Below are positions 24,113 through 32,941 of a DNA stretch of 37,496 bases, piece after piece. The notes under the pieces are model-generated. The model was not told where the DNA came from. It worked only from the letters and a program-made list of their open reading frames with translations, and made no database searches. A program made the position numbers and the translations under genes. This stretch comes from a virus: positions 1 through 37,496 of IMG/VR virus record IMGVR_UViG_3300037961_002992; one strand, written 5' to 3'. How positions within the stretch are numbered: position 1 is the stretch's first letter; each line of letters starts with the position of its first letter.

Positions 24113-27100
24113 ATGTCTCAAGAAACCAACCTCAACGTAGCTCCATATTTTGATGACTACAATGAACCTGTAATTGGCGGAAAAGATAACAACTATTATA
24201 AGGTTCTTTTTAAACCAGGATACCCAGTTCAAGCAAGAGAACTGACTACTTTACAGTCAGTTCTTCAGAATCAAGTTGAACAATTTGGCAACCACTTCTT
24301 CAAAGAAGGTGCTAAGGTTATTCCTGGAAACTTAACGTATATTCAAAACTTCTATGCAGTAGAAGTTGAGAGTAACTTTCTTGGGATTCCTGTATCTTTA
24401 TATCTTGACCAACTTGTAGGTACTCAGATTCGTGGTGAAACTTCTGGTGTTGTTGCTATCATCAGAAAGGTCATTACTTCTGAAGAGTCGGAAAGAGGAA
24501 ATATAACTCTGTATGTTGACTATTATCAGTCAAACCAAAACAACCTTTCTTCAAGAGACTTTGAAGATGGTGAAAACTTAATTACAGACTCTAATATTGC
24601 ATTTGGCAATACCTTCATCACTGCTGGTGAAGGTTTTTCTCGTACTATTGCTTCTAATGCAACTTCAATCGGTTCTGCATTTGCATTGGGTGCTGGTGTA
24701 TACTTTATCAGAGGATATTTTGTTGATGTTGATGACGAAATTCTGATTCTTGATCAGTATACTAATACACCAAGTTATAGAATTGGTCTTGATGTTATTG
24801 AAGAACTGATAACTGCAGACCTTGATCCAAACCTGAATGATAATGCAAATGGTTTCAATAACTTTGCAGCACCAGGTGCAGATAGACTTAAGATTACTGC
24901 ACGGTTATCCAAAAAACCGATAGATGAGTTTGACTATCCAAGTTTCATTGAGTTAGCAAATGTAAAGGATGGTGTTTTAAGAGACATCAACAAAAATACT
25001 GAATATAATCTTATTGCAGATGAGTTTGCAAGAAGAACTTTTGATGAGTCTGGTAACTATTATATTAAGTCATTTACTACTTTCTGTAAGGAGAGTCTGA
25101 ATGATGGAAAAGGAAATGGTGGACTTTATAAGACAAACCAAACAACTAGTTCTGGTGCAACACCATCAGATGACCTGTTAGTCTATAAAATTGGTCCAGG
25201 TAAGGCATATATCAAAGGATATGAAGTTGAGACCATTGCTCCTTCACTTATCGATGCACCAAAGACCAGAACCACAAATTTAATTGAGAACCAAGCAGTA
25301 AACTTTAGTTTTGGTTCCACATTAAGACTGAACAGATCTTCTGGAGCACCATCTATTGGTATCAACACCTCTTCTACTATCAGTTTAAGAGATGAGAGAG
25401 TAGGTATTAGTTCGTACTCTGTTGCTGGTAAAGAAATTGGTATTGCAAGAGTTTATGACTTTGCTCTTGAGTCTGGTTCATATGAGTTAGAAAACCAGAA
25501 CTTGAACCGTTGGGATATTTCTTTGTATGATGTTCAGACTTATGGTGACCTGGAAGTCAATGAAGCAATTACCCTCACAACACCAACATATGTAAGAGGC
25601 GACTCAAGTGGTGCTACCGCATTCTTGAGAAACGATGTAACTGCAGGAGTTGGACTGACAGTATATCAAATATCTGGAAACTTTATCAACGGAGAGAAGT
25701 TAGTCTTCGATGGTACTAGTGAAACTAGAGTCAGCACAGCATTTACAAGTTATGGCATTTCAGATGTCAAGTCTTTACATGCAAACGTAGGTTCATCCAA
25801 GACCTTTACTGCTGATACTCTTCAGTCTGTCTCATCTCTGGTTGGTAATGGAAACGCATCACTGTCTCCATTCTCTGCTGGTGTTTCTACTATCACCAGT
25901 CCAACTGTTGCTTTCCCTGGTATTGTCACCACAGGAAACTTAGTTCAGTTCACAAGACCTGAGTTTACTGTTAAGTCATTTGCAAAAATTGATGAAGTAT
26001 TAACTAACTCTATTATCGTTAGTGGTGTTACCACAGTAACTGGAGTATGTGATGGTGGACTTCCTAGTGCAACCACTGAAGTAAATGACCTCTCAGTTCT
26101 GTTTACTGAGTTAGAGACATCACAAAACAACAACAGAATATTTGCACCTCTTCCCAAAAAGAATGTTGAGTCGGTAGACCTTTCAAGTTCTTCTATCGTT
26201 GTAAGAAGAGAGTTTGATGTAACTATTACTAATAACTCTTCAAATACAATAACTGCGCCTTCTGATAATGTATTCCTTCCTTTCGATGAGGAAAGATATG
26301 TTCTTTCAAGATCTGATGGAACTCTTGAAATTCTTACAGATGATAAGTTCCAGTTTACTACAGGTTCAACTGAACTGACTATCAATGGTCTTGGAACTGA
26401 TGATAGTGGAGCAAAACTTATTGCAACTCTGAGAAAAGAGTCTGTAACCGCAAGAACAAAGAGAAAGGCATCAGTAGACTCAGTTATCGTCAATAAGTCC
26501 ATCTACGACTATTCTGGAACTGGTTCAACATCCAAGAATGATGGTCTCACTTATGGAAACTTCCCATTTGGAACAAGAGTTCAGGATGAGAAGATTTCAC
26601 TGAATGTTCCTGACGTTATCAAGATTCACGGCATCTTTGAGTCTGAAGATACAGCAAACCCAGTATTGCCAAGTATCACCGTAGGTTCTCTTGACGGTCC
26701 AACAGCAAAAACTGATGACCTTATCTTAGGAGAAGAGTTTGTTGGAACTATCAGCGGTGCAAGAGGAATTTATGCTGAGCGTTTAAATAGCAGCAAAGTT
26801 GGTTTTGTATATCTCAACCAAAATGCTTTCCAGGAAGGTGAAGTTGTCAACTTCCTTGAGTCTGGTGTAAATGGAATTGCTTTTGGTCTGAACCAAGGAA
26901 GCAAGAATGTAACTGATAACTACACATTTAATAATGGACAAACTCCAACGCATTATGGATATAGTCATATCATTAGAAAGCAGGGTATTAAAGAACCAGT
27001 AAGACAACTGAGAGTCATTTATGCCCGTGGTTTCTATGACACCGCAGACACTGGTGATGTAACCACTGCAAGTTCTTATGAAGTCTTTGACTATGGTAAG

Positions 27101-30100
27101 GACATTCAAACTGTAAATGGTATCAGAAACACCGATGTTCTTGATGCAAGACCAAGAGTAAATGAGTTCACAGTAACTTCTGGTTCAAGGTCTCCATTTG
27201 AATTCCAGGGAAGGGCATTTACTAGTGGAAACCACAGCACCACTCACGTATTTGCTTCTGATGAGTCTGAGACGTTATCTTTCACTTACTTCTTACCAAG
27301 ACTTGATAGACTTTACTTGACCCAAGATGGAGTATTCCAACTCAAAGTTGGAGAACCATCTGACAATCCAAAACTTCCAGGAGAAGTTTCTAATGGTCTG
27401 AACATTGCTAATATTGCACTTCCCCCTTATCTTTATGATGTAAAAGATGCTGAGGTAACTTTTGTAGACCATAAGAGATATCAGATGAGTGATATCTCTC
27501 GCCTTGAAACTAGAATCAAGAACCTTGAATATTATACAAGTCTTTCACTGCTTGAGAACAATACTGCAAACCTCTTTATTTCAGACTCTGTTGGTCTGAA
27601 TAGATTTAAGTCTGGTTTCCTTATTGACAACTTCTCTTCAGTTGGTGTTCAGGACAATACAGTTGGTGTTAAGAACAGTGTTGACTTACAGAATGGTCAG
27701 TTAAGAGCATCTCACTATACCACTTCATTGAACTTGGAACTTGGTTCCGACTCTATCGCTGGTATTGGTTCTACGACAAATGAGTCTCAAGATAAGAAGT
27801 ATCTGAGCAATATCTTAGGAACAAACATCAGAAAAACTGGTGATGTTATTAGTCTTGACTATGATGATGTTCTGTGGATAGACCAACCATTTGCAACAAG
27901 AGTAGAAAATGTAACTCCATATCTGGTTAAGACTTATACTGGTAGTATTGAACTGGAACCGACTGTTGATGTTTGGATCGATGTCAATCGTCTTGAACTC
28001 AGAGACGTTAGAATGGAAGGATCTTTCCGTGGTGTTGCAGAAGCACTAAGAGCAGAGATCACTGATAATGCTGACGGTTCAAGAATTGGTGTAAGTCCAA
28101 TCATTTGGAACTCTTGGGAAACTAACAACATCAGACAGGATCTTGGTTTAGAACTCAGCGCAAGCATGAATTCTTCTTCAAGCACTAGTGCTGATGGACA
28201 GGTTACTCAGTCAACTAGTATTGATATTGGCGGTAGTGTAAGTCTCACAACCAACTTAGATCAGCGTAGAACGGGTGTTAGACATACCGTTAGAGAACAG
28301 ATTGATACTGAGTCTCTTGGCGATAGAATCGTTAGCAGAGATATTATTCAGTTTATGCGTTCCAGAAACATTCAGTTTACTGGAAGAAAACTCAAACCAA
28401 ATACACAGGTATATGGTTTCTTTGATAGTGTAGATATTAATGACTTCTGTTCACCAAAACTGGTTGAAATTGCAATGGAGTCAGGAACCTTTGCAATTGG
28501 AGAAACTGTCATTGGTGTTATGCCAACCTCTGAACAAGTAAATGGTGTTGATATAAGCACTCTTCCATATATTTCGTTTAGAGTTGCAAACTCAAACCAT
28601 AAGTATGGTCCTTATAATGCCCCAACTGATATCTATGTTCAGAACCCATATGATAGAGCAAACAACGTACCAGCAGTTTACTCTTCAACCAGCACTACAA
28701 TAAACATTGATACATTTAGTCTTGCCGATGAAAGAACTCCTGAATTCTGGGGTTGGGTAAGAAGTGGAATGATTCTGAGAGGTCAAAGTAGTGGTGCTGT
28801 AGCAACAGTTTCCTCTGTAAGACTTGTTACAGATAATATTGGTACTGTTATTGGTTCTTACATGGTTCCAGACGGAAACGTTGCTGGAAACCCTGTATTT
28901 GAAACTGGAAGAACGGTATTCAGACTTACCAGTAGTTCAATAAACACTAGAATTGGTGGTGTCGTAACAACCTCTGCTGAAGAGATCTTCTACTCTCAAG
29001 GTGACATTGATAACACTCAAGAAGTTACACTTTCTCTGAGAAATGCAAGAGTTGAACATGAAGACTTTGAAGAGACAAGAACTCTCACTGCTTCTTCCGT
29101 TGCAACTGCAAACGCTGGTGCATCAACATCCTCTTCAACTCAAATTCAAACTCAAGTCGTTAATAACATTACTAATGTTACAAACGTTACTAATAACATT
29201 ACTGAGGTTAGACAAGAAAGAAGAGACCCTCTTGCACAGTCATTCTTTGTCGATGATGAGACTGGAATTTACGTAACCAAGGTTGACGTATTCTTCAGAA
29301 CTAAGGATAACACTTTACCAGTTTATGCTCAGTTGAGAGAAATTAAAGTTGGTCTTCCAACACTTAAGATTCTTCCATTCTCTGAGGTTGAAGTAGAACC
29401 AGCTAAAATTAATGTATCTGATGATGCTTCTGTGCCAACCACTATTGAGTTCAACTCTCCAGTTTATCTGAACGGAAGAACTGAGTATGCACTGGTTCTC
29501 CTCTCAGACTCTACAGAATATACCGTTTGGATCTCTAGACTTGGTGAACCAGACGTTACTTCTGCTGCAACTGAAGCAGGTCAAGTTCTGGTTTCGTCTC
29601 AGCCTATCCTTGGTTCTCTCTTCAAGTCACAGAACGCATCAAGTTGGGATGCATCACAGTATGAAGACCTTAAGTTCAGACTTTATAGAGCAAGTTTTGT
29701 TCAGAGTGGTTCTGTTCAGTTCTTTAACCCAAGTGCCCCAACAAATGGCATTGATGTACTGAGAAAAGACCCATTTGATATTGACTCTAAGAGAGTTAGA
29801 ATTGGTATTGGAACAACAGTACAAGATCCAGATCTTACAAATGGAAATACCATTATTCAGTTGAAGTCTAATGCAACTGGTAAGATTGTAGGAACTGCTG
29901 GAACTATCTCTACTCTCAACATTACAAATGCTGGTATCGGATATACGCCAAGTTCTGGTGCTGTAACTTATAACGACTTGACACTTACAAATGTGACAGG
30001 AACTGGAAGAAATGGTACTGCAAATGTCACTATTGAAGCTGGTGTAGCAGTTGCTGCAACGGTTGCTGACGGTGGAACTGGATATGCAGTTGGAGACTTC

Positions 30101-31681
30101 TTGACAGTGTCCTCTATTGGTATTTCTTCTATTGGTAGAAACCTGAGACTTAGTGTTTCTGGTCTCAATGGTTCAAATGAACTTATTCTTGATGAGGTTC
30201 AGGGAGAATTCACTGTTGGTGCAGGATACACTCTGACTTATACCAATAACTCTGGTCTTTCAACAACTCTGAATAGTGGATATAGTGGTAATGTAACTAT
30301 TACTCAACCAGTTCAGAATACCTTCGATGGTTTACACTTCAAAGTGAACCAGAGAAACCATGGTATGCACTCTGATGTCAACCAAGTCACCATCATTGGT
30401 GCAAAGTCTGATGTAACTCCAACATCACTCTCTGTTGACTATTCTGCTTCTTCAACTTCTAGCATTTCCATTGCAAGCACATCAAACTTTGCAACGTTTG
30501 AAAATATCAGTGTTGGTGCAACCAACCCAGGATATGCAAGAATAGGTGAAGAAATCATCAAGTACACTGGAGTATCTGATACAGAACTCACTGGTATCAC
30601 TAGAGAAGTTGATGGAACAAAGGCATTCCCTTATTCCAATGGTTCTCTTGTTCATAAGTATGAACTCAACGGTGTTTCTCTTTTGAGAATCAACAAGACT
30701 CATACATTAAGTGACGCAGACATTGCTGAGCAGATTGGTCTTGACTATTACTTCCTCAAGGCAGATATGTCTTCTGGAACTGATATGACTGATAGAACTG
30801 GGGCAACCTTCCCCAAACTGTTCTTCAATGAGTCTAAGAAGACTGGTGGTTCTAATGTTTCTGCAACATACAACGTACCATTTGAACTCATCACACCATC
30901 ATTTACTACTATCACACCTAAGTTCACCACTATTTCTGCTGCAGTAAGAACTGTCAGTGGTCAAAGTGCTAGTGGAACTGAAACTCCATACTTAGATAAA
31001 GGTTTCCAACCAATATCTCTGAATTCTACAAACTACTTCGATTCTCCAAGAATTGTTGCTTCTAAAGTGAATGAAGATGAAAGACTTGATAGTCTGCCTG
31101 GCAACAAGTCATTCACAATGAATATGAACCTTTTGAGTGTTGATGAAAGACTCTCACCTTGTGTTGATACAACGAAGACAAACATTATCTTCACCTCAAA
31201 CCGTGTCAACAACCCTGTCACCGACTATGTGAATGATAAGAGAGTCAATGGTGTTGATAATGATCCTAACGCATTCTACTATGTTTCAAAACCAGTAACA
31301 CTTCAGAACTCGGCATCTGCTATTAAGGTTCTTCTGACTGGTGCTATCAGTGAAGAGAATGACATCAGAGCATTCTACTCTATTCAGAATAGTGTTGATG
31401 ATGATGCTATCTACACACCATTCCCAGGTTACGCAAACTTGACTGCAGGGTCTTCTCAAGTAGTAATTGACCCAACACAAAATGATGGATCTCCTGATGT
31501 TGAAATTCTTAAGAATTCTTTCTATGACTATGTTCCTTCACCAAGATCTTTCAAAGAATATGAGTTTACTATTGATAACCTGCCATCGTTTAAAGTGTTC
31601 AGAATTAAGTTGATTATGACATCAACTAACCAGGCAATCGTTCCTGTTATTCAGGACTTGAGAGTCATTGCACTTGCTTGA
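24113..31681 (+). CDS. Giant DUF4815-type baseplate/tail-fibre protein
   Basis: 2,522 residues. The N-terminus is typical of the DUF4815 family of large virion proteins: Phe-Asp-Asp-Tyr, then Lys-Val-Leu-Phe-Lys-Pro-Gly-Tyr-Pro-Val-Gln-Ala-Arg-Glu-Leu, then Gln-Phe-Gly-Asn-His-Phe-Phe-Lys-Glu-Gly near 60, and Gly-Lys-Ala-Tyr-Ile-Lys-Gly-Tyr-Glu near 370. At about 1680-1701 a run of Asn/Thr/Val/Ile in near-heptad pattern (Asn-Asn-Ile-Thr-Asn-Val-Thr) suggests a trimeric coil. It is followed by Asp-Pro-Leu-Ala-Gln-Ser-Phe-Phe-Val-Asp, a conserved block of long phage baseplate proteins. GxGY units lie near 1940-2005 and an IDxE-like unit near 2144. Its position after gp8 is that of T4 gp10, and it may serve that role, but I see no clear gp10 sequence match. 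ATG follows AAGGAA. Confidence 0.8.
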   Translation: MSQETNLNVAPYFDDYNEPVIGGKDNNYYKVLFKPGYPVQARELTTLQSVLQNQVEQFGNHFFKEGAKVIPGNLTYIQNFYAVEVESNFLGIPVSLYLDQLVGTQIRGETSGVVAIIRKVITSEESERGNITLYVDYYQSNQNNLSSRDFEDGENLITDSNIAFGNTFITAGEGFSRTIASNATSIGSAFALGAGVYFIRGYFVDVDDEILILDQYTNTPSYRIGLDVIEELITADLDPNLNDNANGFNNFAAPGADRLKITARLSKKPIDEFDYPSFIELANVKDGVLRDINKNTEYNLIADEFARRTFDESGNYYIKSFTTFCKESLNDGKGNGGLYKTNQTTSSGATPSDDLLVYKIGPGKAYIKGYEVETIAPSLIDAPKTRTTNLIENQAVNFSFGSTLRLNRSSGAPSIGINTSSTISLRDERVGISSYSVAGKEIGIARVYDFALESGSYELENQNLNRWDISLYDVQTYGDLEVNEAITLTTPTYVRGDSSGATAFLRNDVTAGVGLTVYQISGNFINGEKLVFDGTSETRVSTAFTSYGISDVKSLHANVGSSKTFTADTLQSVSSLVGNGNASLSPFSAGVSTITSPTVAFPGIVTTGNLVQFTRPEFTVKSFAKIDEVLTNSIIVSGVTTVTGVCDGGLPSATTEVNDLSVLFTELETSQNNNRIFAPLPKKNVESVDLSSSSIVVRREFDVTITNNSSNTITAPSDNVFLPFDEERYVLSRSDGTLEILTDDKFQFTTGSTELTINGLGTDDSGAKLIATLRKESVTARTKRKASVDSVIVNKSIYDYSGTGSTSKNDGLTYGNFPFGTRVQDEKISLNVPDVIKIHGIFESEDTANPVLPSITVGSLDGPTAKTDDLILGEEFVGTISGARGIYAERLNSSKVGFVYLNQNAFQEGEVVNFLESGVNGIAFGLNQGSKNVTDNYTFNNGQTPTHYGYSHIIRKQGIKEPVRQLRVIYARGFYDTADTGDVTTASSYEVFDYGKDIQTVNGIRNTDVLDARPRVNEFTVTSGSRSPFEFQGRAFTSGNHSTTHVFASDESETLSFTYFLPRLDRLYLTQDGVFQLKVGEPSDNPKLPGEVSNGLNIANIALPPYLYDVKDAEVTFVDHKRYQMSDISRLETRIKNLEYYTSLSLLENNTANLFISDSVGLNRFKSGFLIDNFSSVGVQDNTVGVKNSVDLQNGQLRASHYTTSLNLELGSDSIAGIGSTTNESQDKKYLSNILGTNIRKTGDVISLDYDDVLWIDQPFATRVENVTPYLVKTYTGSIELEPTVDVWIDVNRLELRDVRMEGSFRGVAEALRAEITDNADGSRIGVSPIIWNSWETNNIRQDLGLELSASMNSSSSTSADGQVTQSTSIDIGGSVSLTTNLDQRRTGVRHTVREQIDTESLGDRIVSRDIIQFMRSRNIQFTGRKLKPNTQVYGFFDSVDINDFCSPKLVEIAMESGTFAIGETVIGVMPTSEQVNGVDISTLPYISFRVANSNHKYGPYNAPTDIYVQNPYDRANNVPAVYSSTSTTINIDTFSLADERTPEFWGWVRSGMILRGQSSGAVATVSSVRLVTDNIGTVIGSYMVPDGNVAGNPVFETGRTVFRLTSSSINTRIGGVVTTSAEEIFYSQGDIDNTQEVTLSLRNARVEHEDFEETRTLTASSVATANAGASTSSSTQIQTQVVNNITNVTNVTNNITEVRQERRDPLAQSFFVDDETGIYVTKVDVFFRTKDNTLPVYAQLREIKVGLPTLKILPFSEVEVEPAKINVSDDASVPTTIEFNSPVYLNGRTEYALVLLSDSTEYTVWISRLGEPDVTSAATEAGQVLVSSQPILGSLFKSQNASSWDASQYEDLKFRLYRASFVQSGSVQFFNPSAPTNGIDVLRKDPFDIDSKRVRIGIGTTVQDPDLTNGNTIIQLKSNATGKIVGTAGTISTLNITNAGIGYTPSSGAVTYNDLTLTNVTGTGRNGTANVTIEAGVAVAATVADGGTGYAVGDFLTVSSIGISSIGRNLRLSVSGLNGSNELILDEVQGEFTVGAGYTLTYTNNSGLSTTLNSGYSGNVTITQPVQNTFDGLHFKVNQRNHGMHSDVNQVTIIGAKSDVTPTSLSVDYSASSTSSISIASTSNFATFENISVGATNPGYARIGEEIIKYTGVSDTELTGITREVDGTKAFPYSNGSLVHKYELNGVSLLRINKTHTLSDADIAEQIGLDYYFLKADMSSGTDMTDRTGATFPKLFFNESKKTGGSNVSATYNVPFELITPSFTTITPKFTTISAAVRTVSGQSASGTETPYLDKGFQPISLNSTNYFDSPRIVASKVNEDERLDSLPGNKSFTMNMNLLSVDERLSPCVDTTKTNIIFTSNRVNNPVTDYVNDKRVNGVDNDPNAFYYVSKPVTLQNSASAIKVLLTGAISEENDIRAFYSIQNSVDDDAIYTPFPGYANLTAGSSQVVIDPTQNDGSPDVEILKNSFYDYVPSPRSFKEYEFTIDNLPSFKVFRIKLIMTSTNQAIVPVIQDLRVIALA

Positions 31682-31688
31682 GGTAAAA

Positions 31689-31913
31689 ATGGATTTAATA
31701 CCAGTTGAAGGTGAAAAGCATCTCTACAGAGATGCCAATACTAATGCAATCGTTAATACAAACAACTCTGACTATTCATCCTATATTATAAGACGAAAAA
31801 TTCAAGAAGATGAAAAAGATAGAATTAACAATCTTGAAAAAGATGTTAGTTCTATCAAAGGTGACTTGAATGAAATAAAAACACTTTTACGGAGTTTGGC
31901 AAATGGATCCTGA
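31689..31913 (+). CDS. Small coiled-coil hypothetical protein, 74 residues
   Basis: ATG 31689 follows a GAGG ribosome site (31680-31683) and gives 74 residues; a longer frame from 31668 overlaps the giant gene and is unlikely. The first half contains Glu-Lys-His-Leu-Tyr-Arg-Asp with an Asn-rich segment. The second half (about 35-70) is a charged coiled coil with regular Ile/Leu/Val spacing (Ile-Asn-Asn-Leu-Glu-Lys-Asp-Val-Ser-Ser-Ile-Lys). It overlaps the next gene by 11 bases. Phage genes of this kind at the end of a tail block are often assembly helpers; the role here is unknown. Confidence 0.75.
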   Translation: MDLIPVEGEKHLYRDANTNAIVNTNNSDYSSYIIRRKIQEDEKDRINNLEKDVSSIKGDLNEIKTLLRSLANGS

Positions 31914-32067
31914 TGAAATTAAACTAGAAAACTTGACCAAAAGTTTTGAATATACAAAGGCTTGTATTGAAATAGACAAAATAAGTGATATTGAAGACCT
32001 TAGGACTATTGTGAAAGCGTATATGAAACTCTATATGAAACAGCAAGAAGTAATATCTAAGATATAA
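31903..32067 (+). CDS. Small helical protein, 54 residues
   Basis: Starts at ATG 31903 inside the end of the previous gene, in another frame, behind a GGAG (31891-31894). The 54 residues are predicted almost wholly helical: Ile-Lys-Leu-Glu-Asn-Leu-Thr-Lys-Ser-Phe-Glu-Tyr, then Asp-Ile-Glu-Asp-Leu-Arg, then Tyr-Met-Lys-Leu-Tyr-Met-Lys-Gln-Gln-Glu. I recall comparable short genes before gp13 in other cyanophages. The size and two-helix layout are like NblA, the phycobilisome-degradation adaptor, but its diagnostic residues are not clearly present. The stop codon lies within the gp13 late promoter. Confidence 0.65.
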   Translation: MDPDEIKLENLTKSFEYTKACIEIDKISDIEDLRTIVKAYMKLYMKQQEVISKI

Positions 32068-32070
32068 ATA
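32063..32070 (+). promoter_or_regulatory. Late promoter TATAAATA for gp13
   Basis: A perfect TATAAATA box lies 21 bases before the gp13 ATG, with ribosome site AAGAGG (32076-32081) in between. Confidence 0.75.
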
Positions 32071-32091
32071 TCATTAAGAGGTAACGAATAA

Positions 32092-32937
32092 ATGGCGCAA
32101 CCATCTTCAAGACAAGATTTAATAGATTATTGTAAAAGAAAACTGGGTGCGCCCGTTTTGGAAATCAATGTTGCCGATGAGCAAATTGATGACTTGGTTG
32201 ATGATGCCATTCAGTTCTTCCACGAAAGGCATTTTGACGGTGTAACACAAACGTTCTTAAAATATAAGGTCACACAAGCAGACATTGACCGTGGAAGAGC
32301 AAGAGGTGGAGACAGTGCTGTTGGTATAGTTACGACAACAGCATCAGCCACTATCGCTGGAACTGCAACTACGTTCTCATATGAAGAGAACAGCAACTAT
32401 TTGCAAGTTCCTCCTGCTGTCATAGGAATCACAAAGATATTCCATTTTGATGGCACCAATACTATCACTAACAACATGTTTAGTGTTAAGTATCAAATGT
32501 TCTTGAATGACATCTACTATTGGGGTACAACAGAAATGTTGACCTATGCGATGACTAAGACTTATTTGGAGGATATGAACTTCCTCCTTACAACGCAGAA
32601 GCAAATAAGATTCAACCAAAGACAAGACCGTTTATACTTAGATATTGACTGGGGAAGTCTGACAGTTGATGACTATATCGTCATTGACTGCTTTAGAACC
32701 TTAGATCCAAATGACTTTACAAGAGTCTACAATGATAGTTTCTTAAAACTATATCTAACCGCTCTTATCAAGAAGCAGTGGGGAACAAACCTTATCAAGT
32801 TCCAAGGTGTTAAACTTCCAGGTGGTGTAGAACTGAATGGAAGACAAATATATGATGATGCACAGAAAGAACTTGATGACATTATGGAAAAAATGTCCAA
32901 TACTTATGAGTTACCACCTCTTGACATGATCGGATAA
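32092..32937 (+). CDS. gp13: Neck (head completion) protein gp13
   Basis: 281 residues, near T4 gp13 (309). gp13 and gp14 form the neck that seals the packaged head and attaches the tail. Family features: Ser-Arg-Gln-Asp-Leu-Ile-Asp-Tyr-Cys-Lys-Arg-Lys-Leu-Gly-Ala-Pro-Val at residues 6-22, Val-Asp-Asp-Ala-Ile-Gln-Phe-Phe-His-Glu-Arg-His-Phe-Asp near 35-48, and a later Asp-Trp-Gly...Asp-Tyr-Ile-Val-Ile-Asp-Cys stretch. It ends with Leu-Pro-Gly-Gly-Val-Glu-Leu-Asn-Gly-Arg and a short helix. The ATG has a good ribosome site and late promoter. gp14 starts 4 bases after the stop. Confidence 0.92.
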   Translation: MAQPSSRQDLIDYCKRKLGAPVLEINVADEQIDDLVDDAIQFFHERHFDGVTQTFLKYKVTQADIDRGRARGGDSAVGIVTTTASATIAGTATTFSYEENSNYLQVPPAVIGITKIFHFDGTNTITNNMFSVKYQMFLNDIYYWGTTEMLTYAMTKTYLEDMNFLLTTQKQIRFNQRQDRLYLDIDWGSLTVDDYIVIDCFRTLDPNDFTRVYNDSFLKLYLTALIKKQWGTNLIKFQGVKLPGGVELNGRQIYDDAQKELDDIMEKMSNTYELPPLDMIG

Positions 32938-32941
32938 GAAT

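Noticed and set aside
24113-31681. Naming the DUF4815 giant as gp10.
   Set aside because: Gene order alone supports it; no clear T4 gp10 sequence match can be seen, so no symbol was given.
31668-31688. Longer start for the 74-residue gene, at 31668 inside the giant gene.
   Set aside because: ATG 31689 follows a GAGG ribosome site at good spacing, whereas 31668 lies in giant-gene coding sequence without one.
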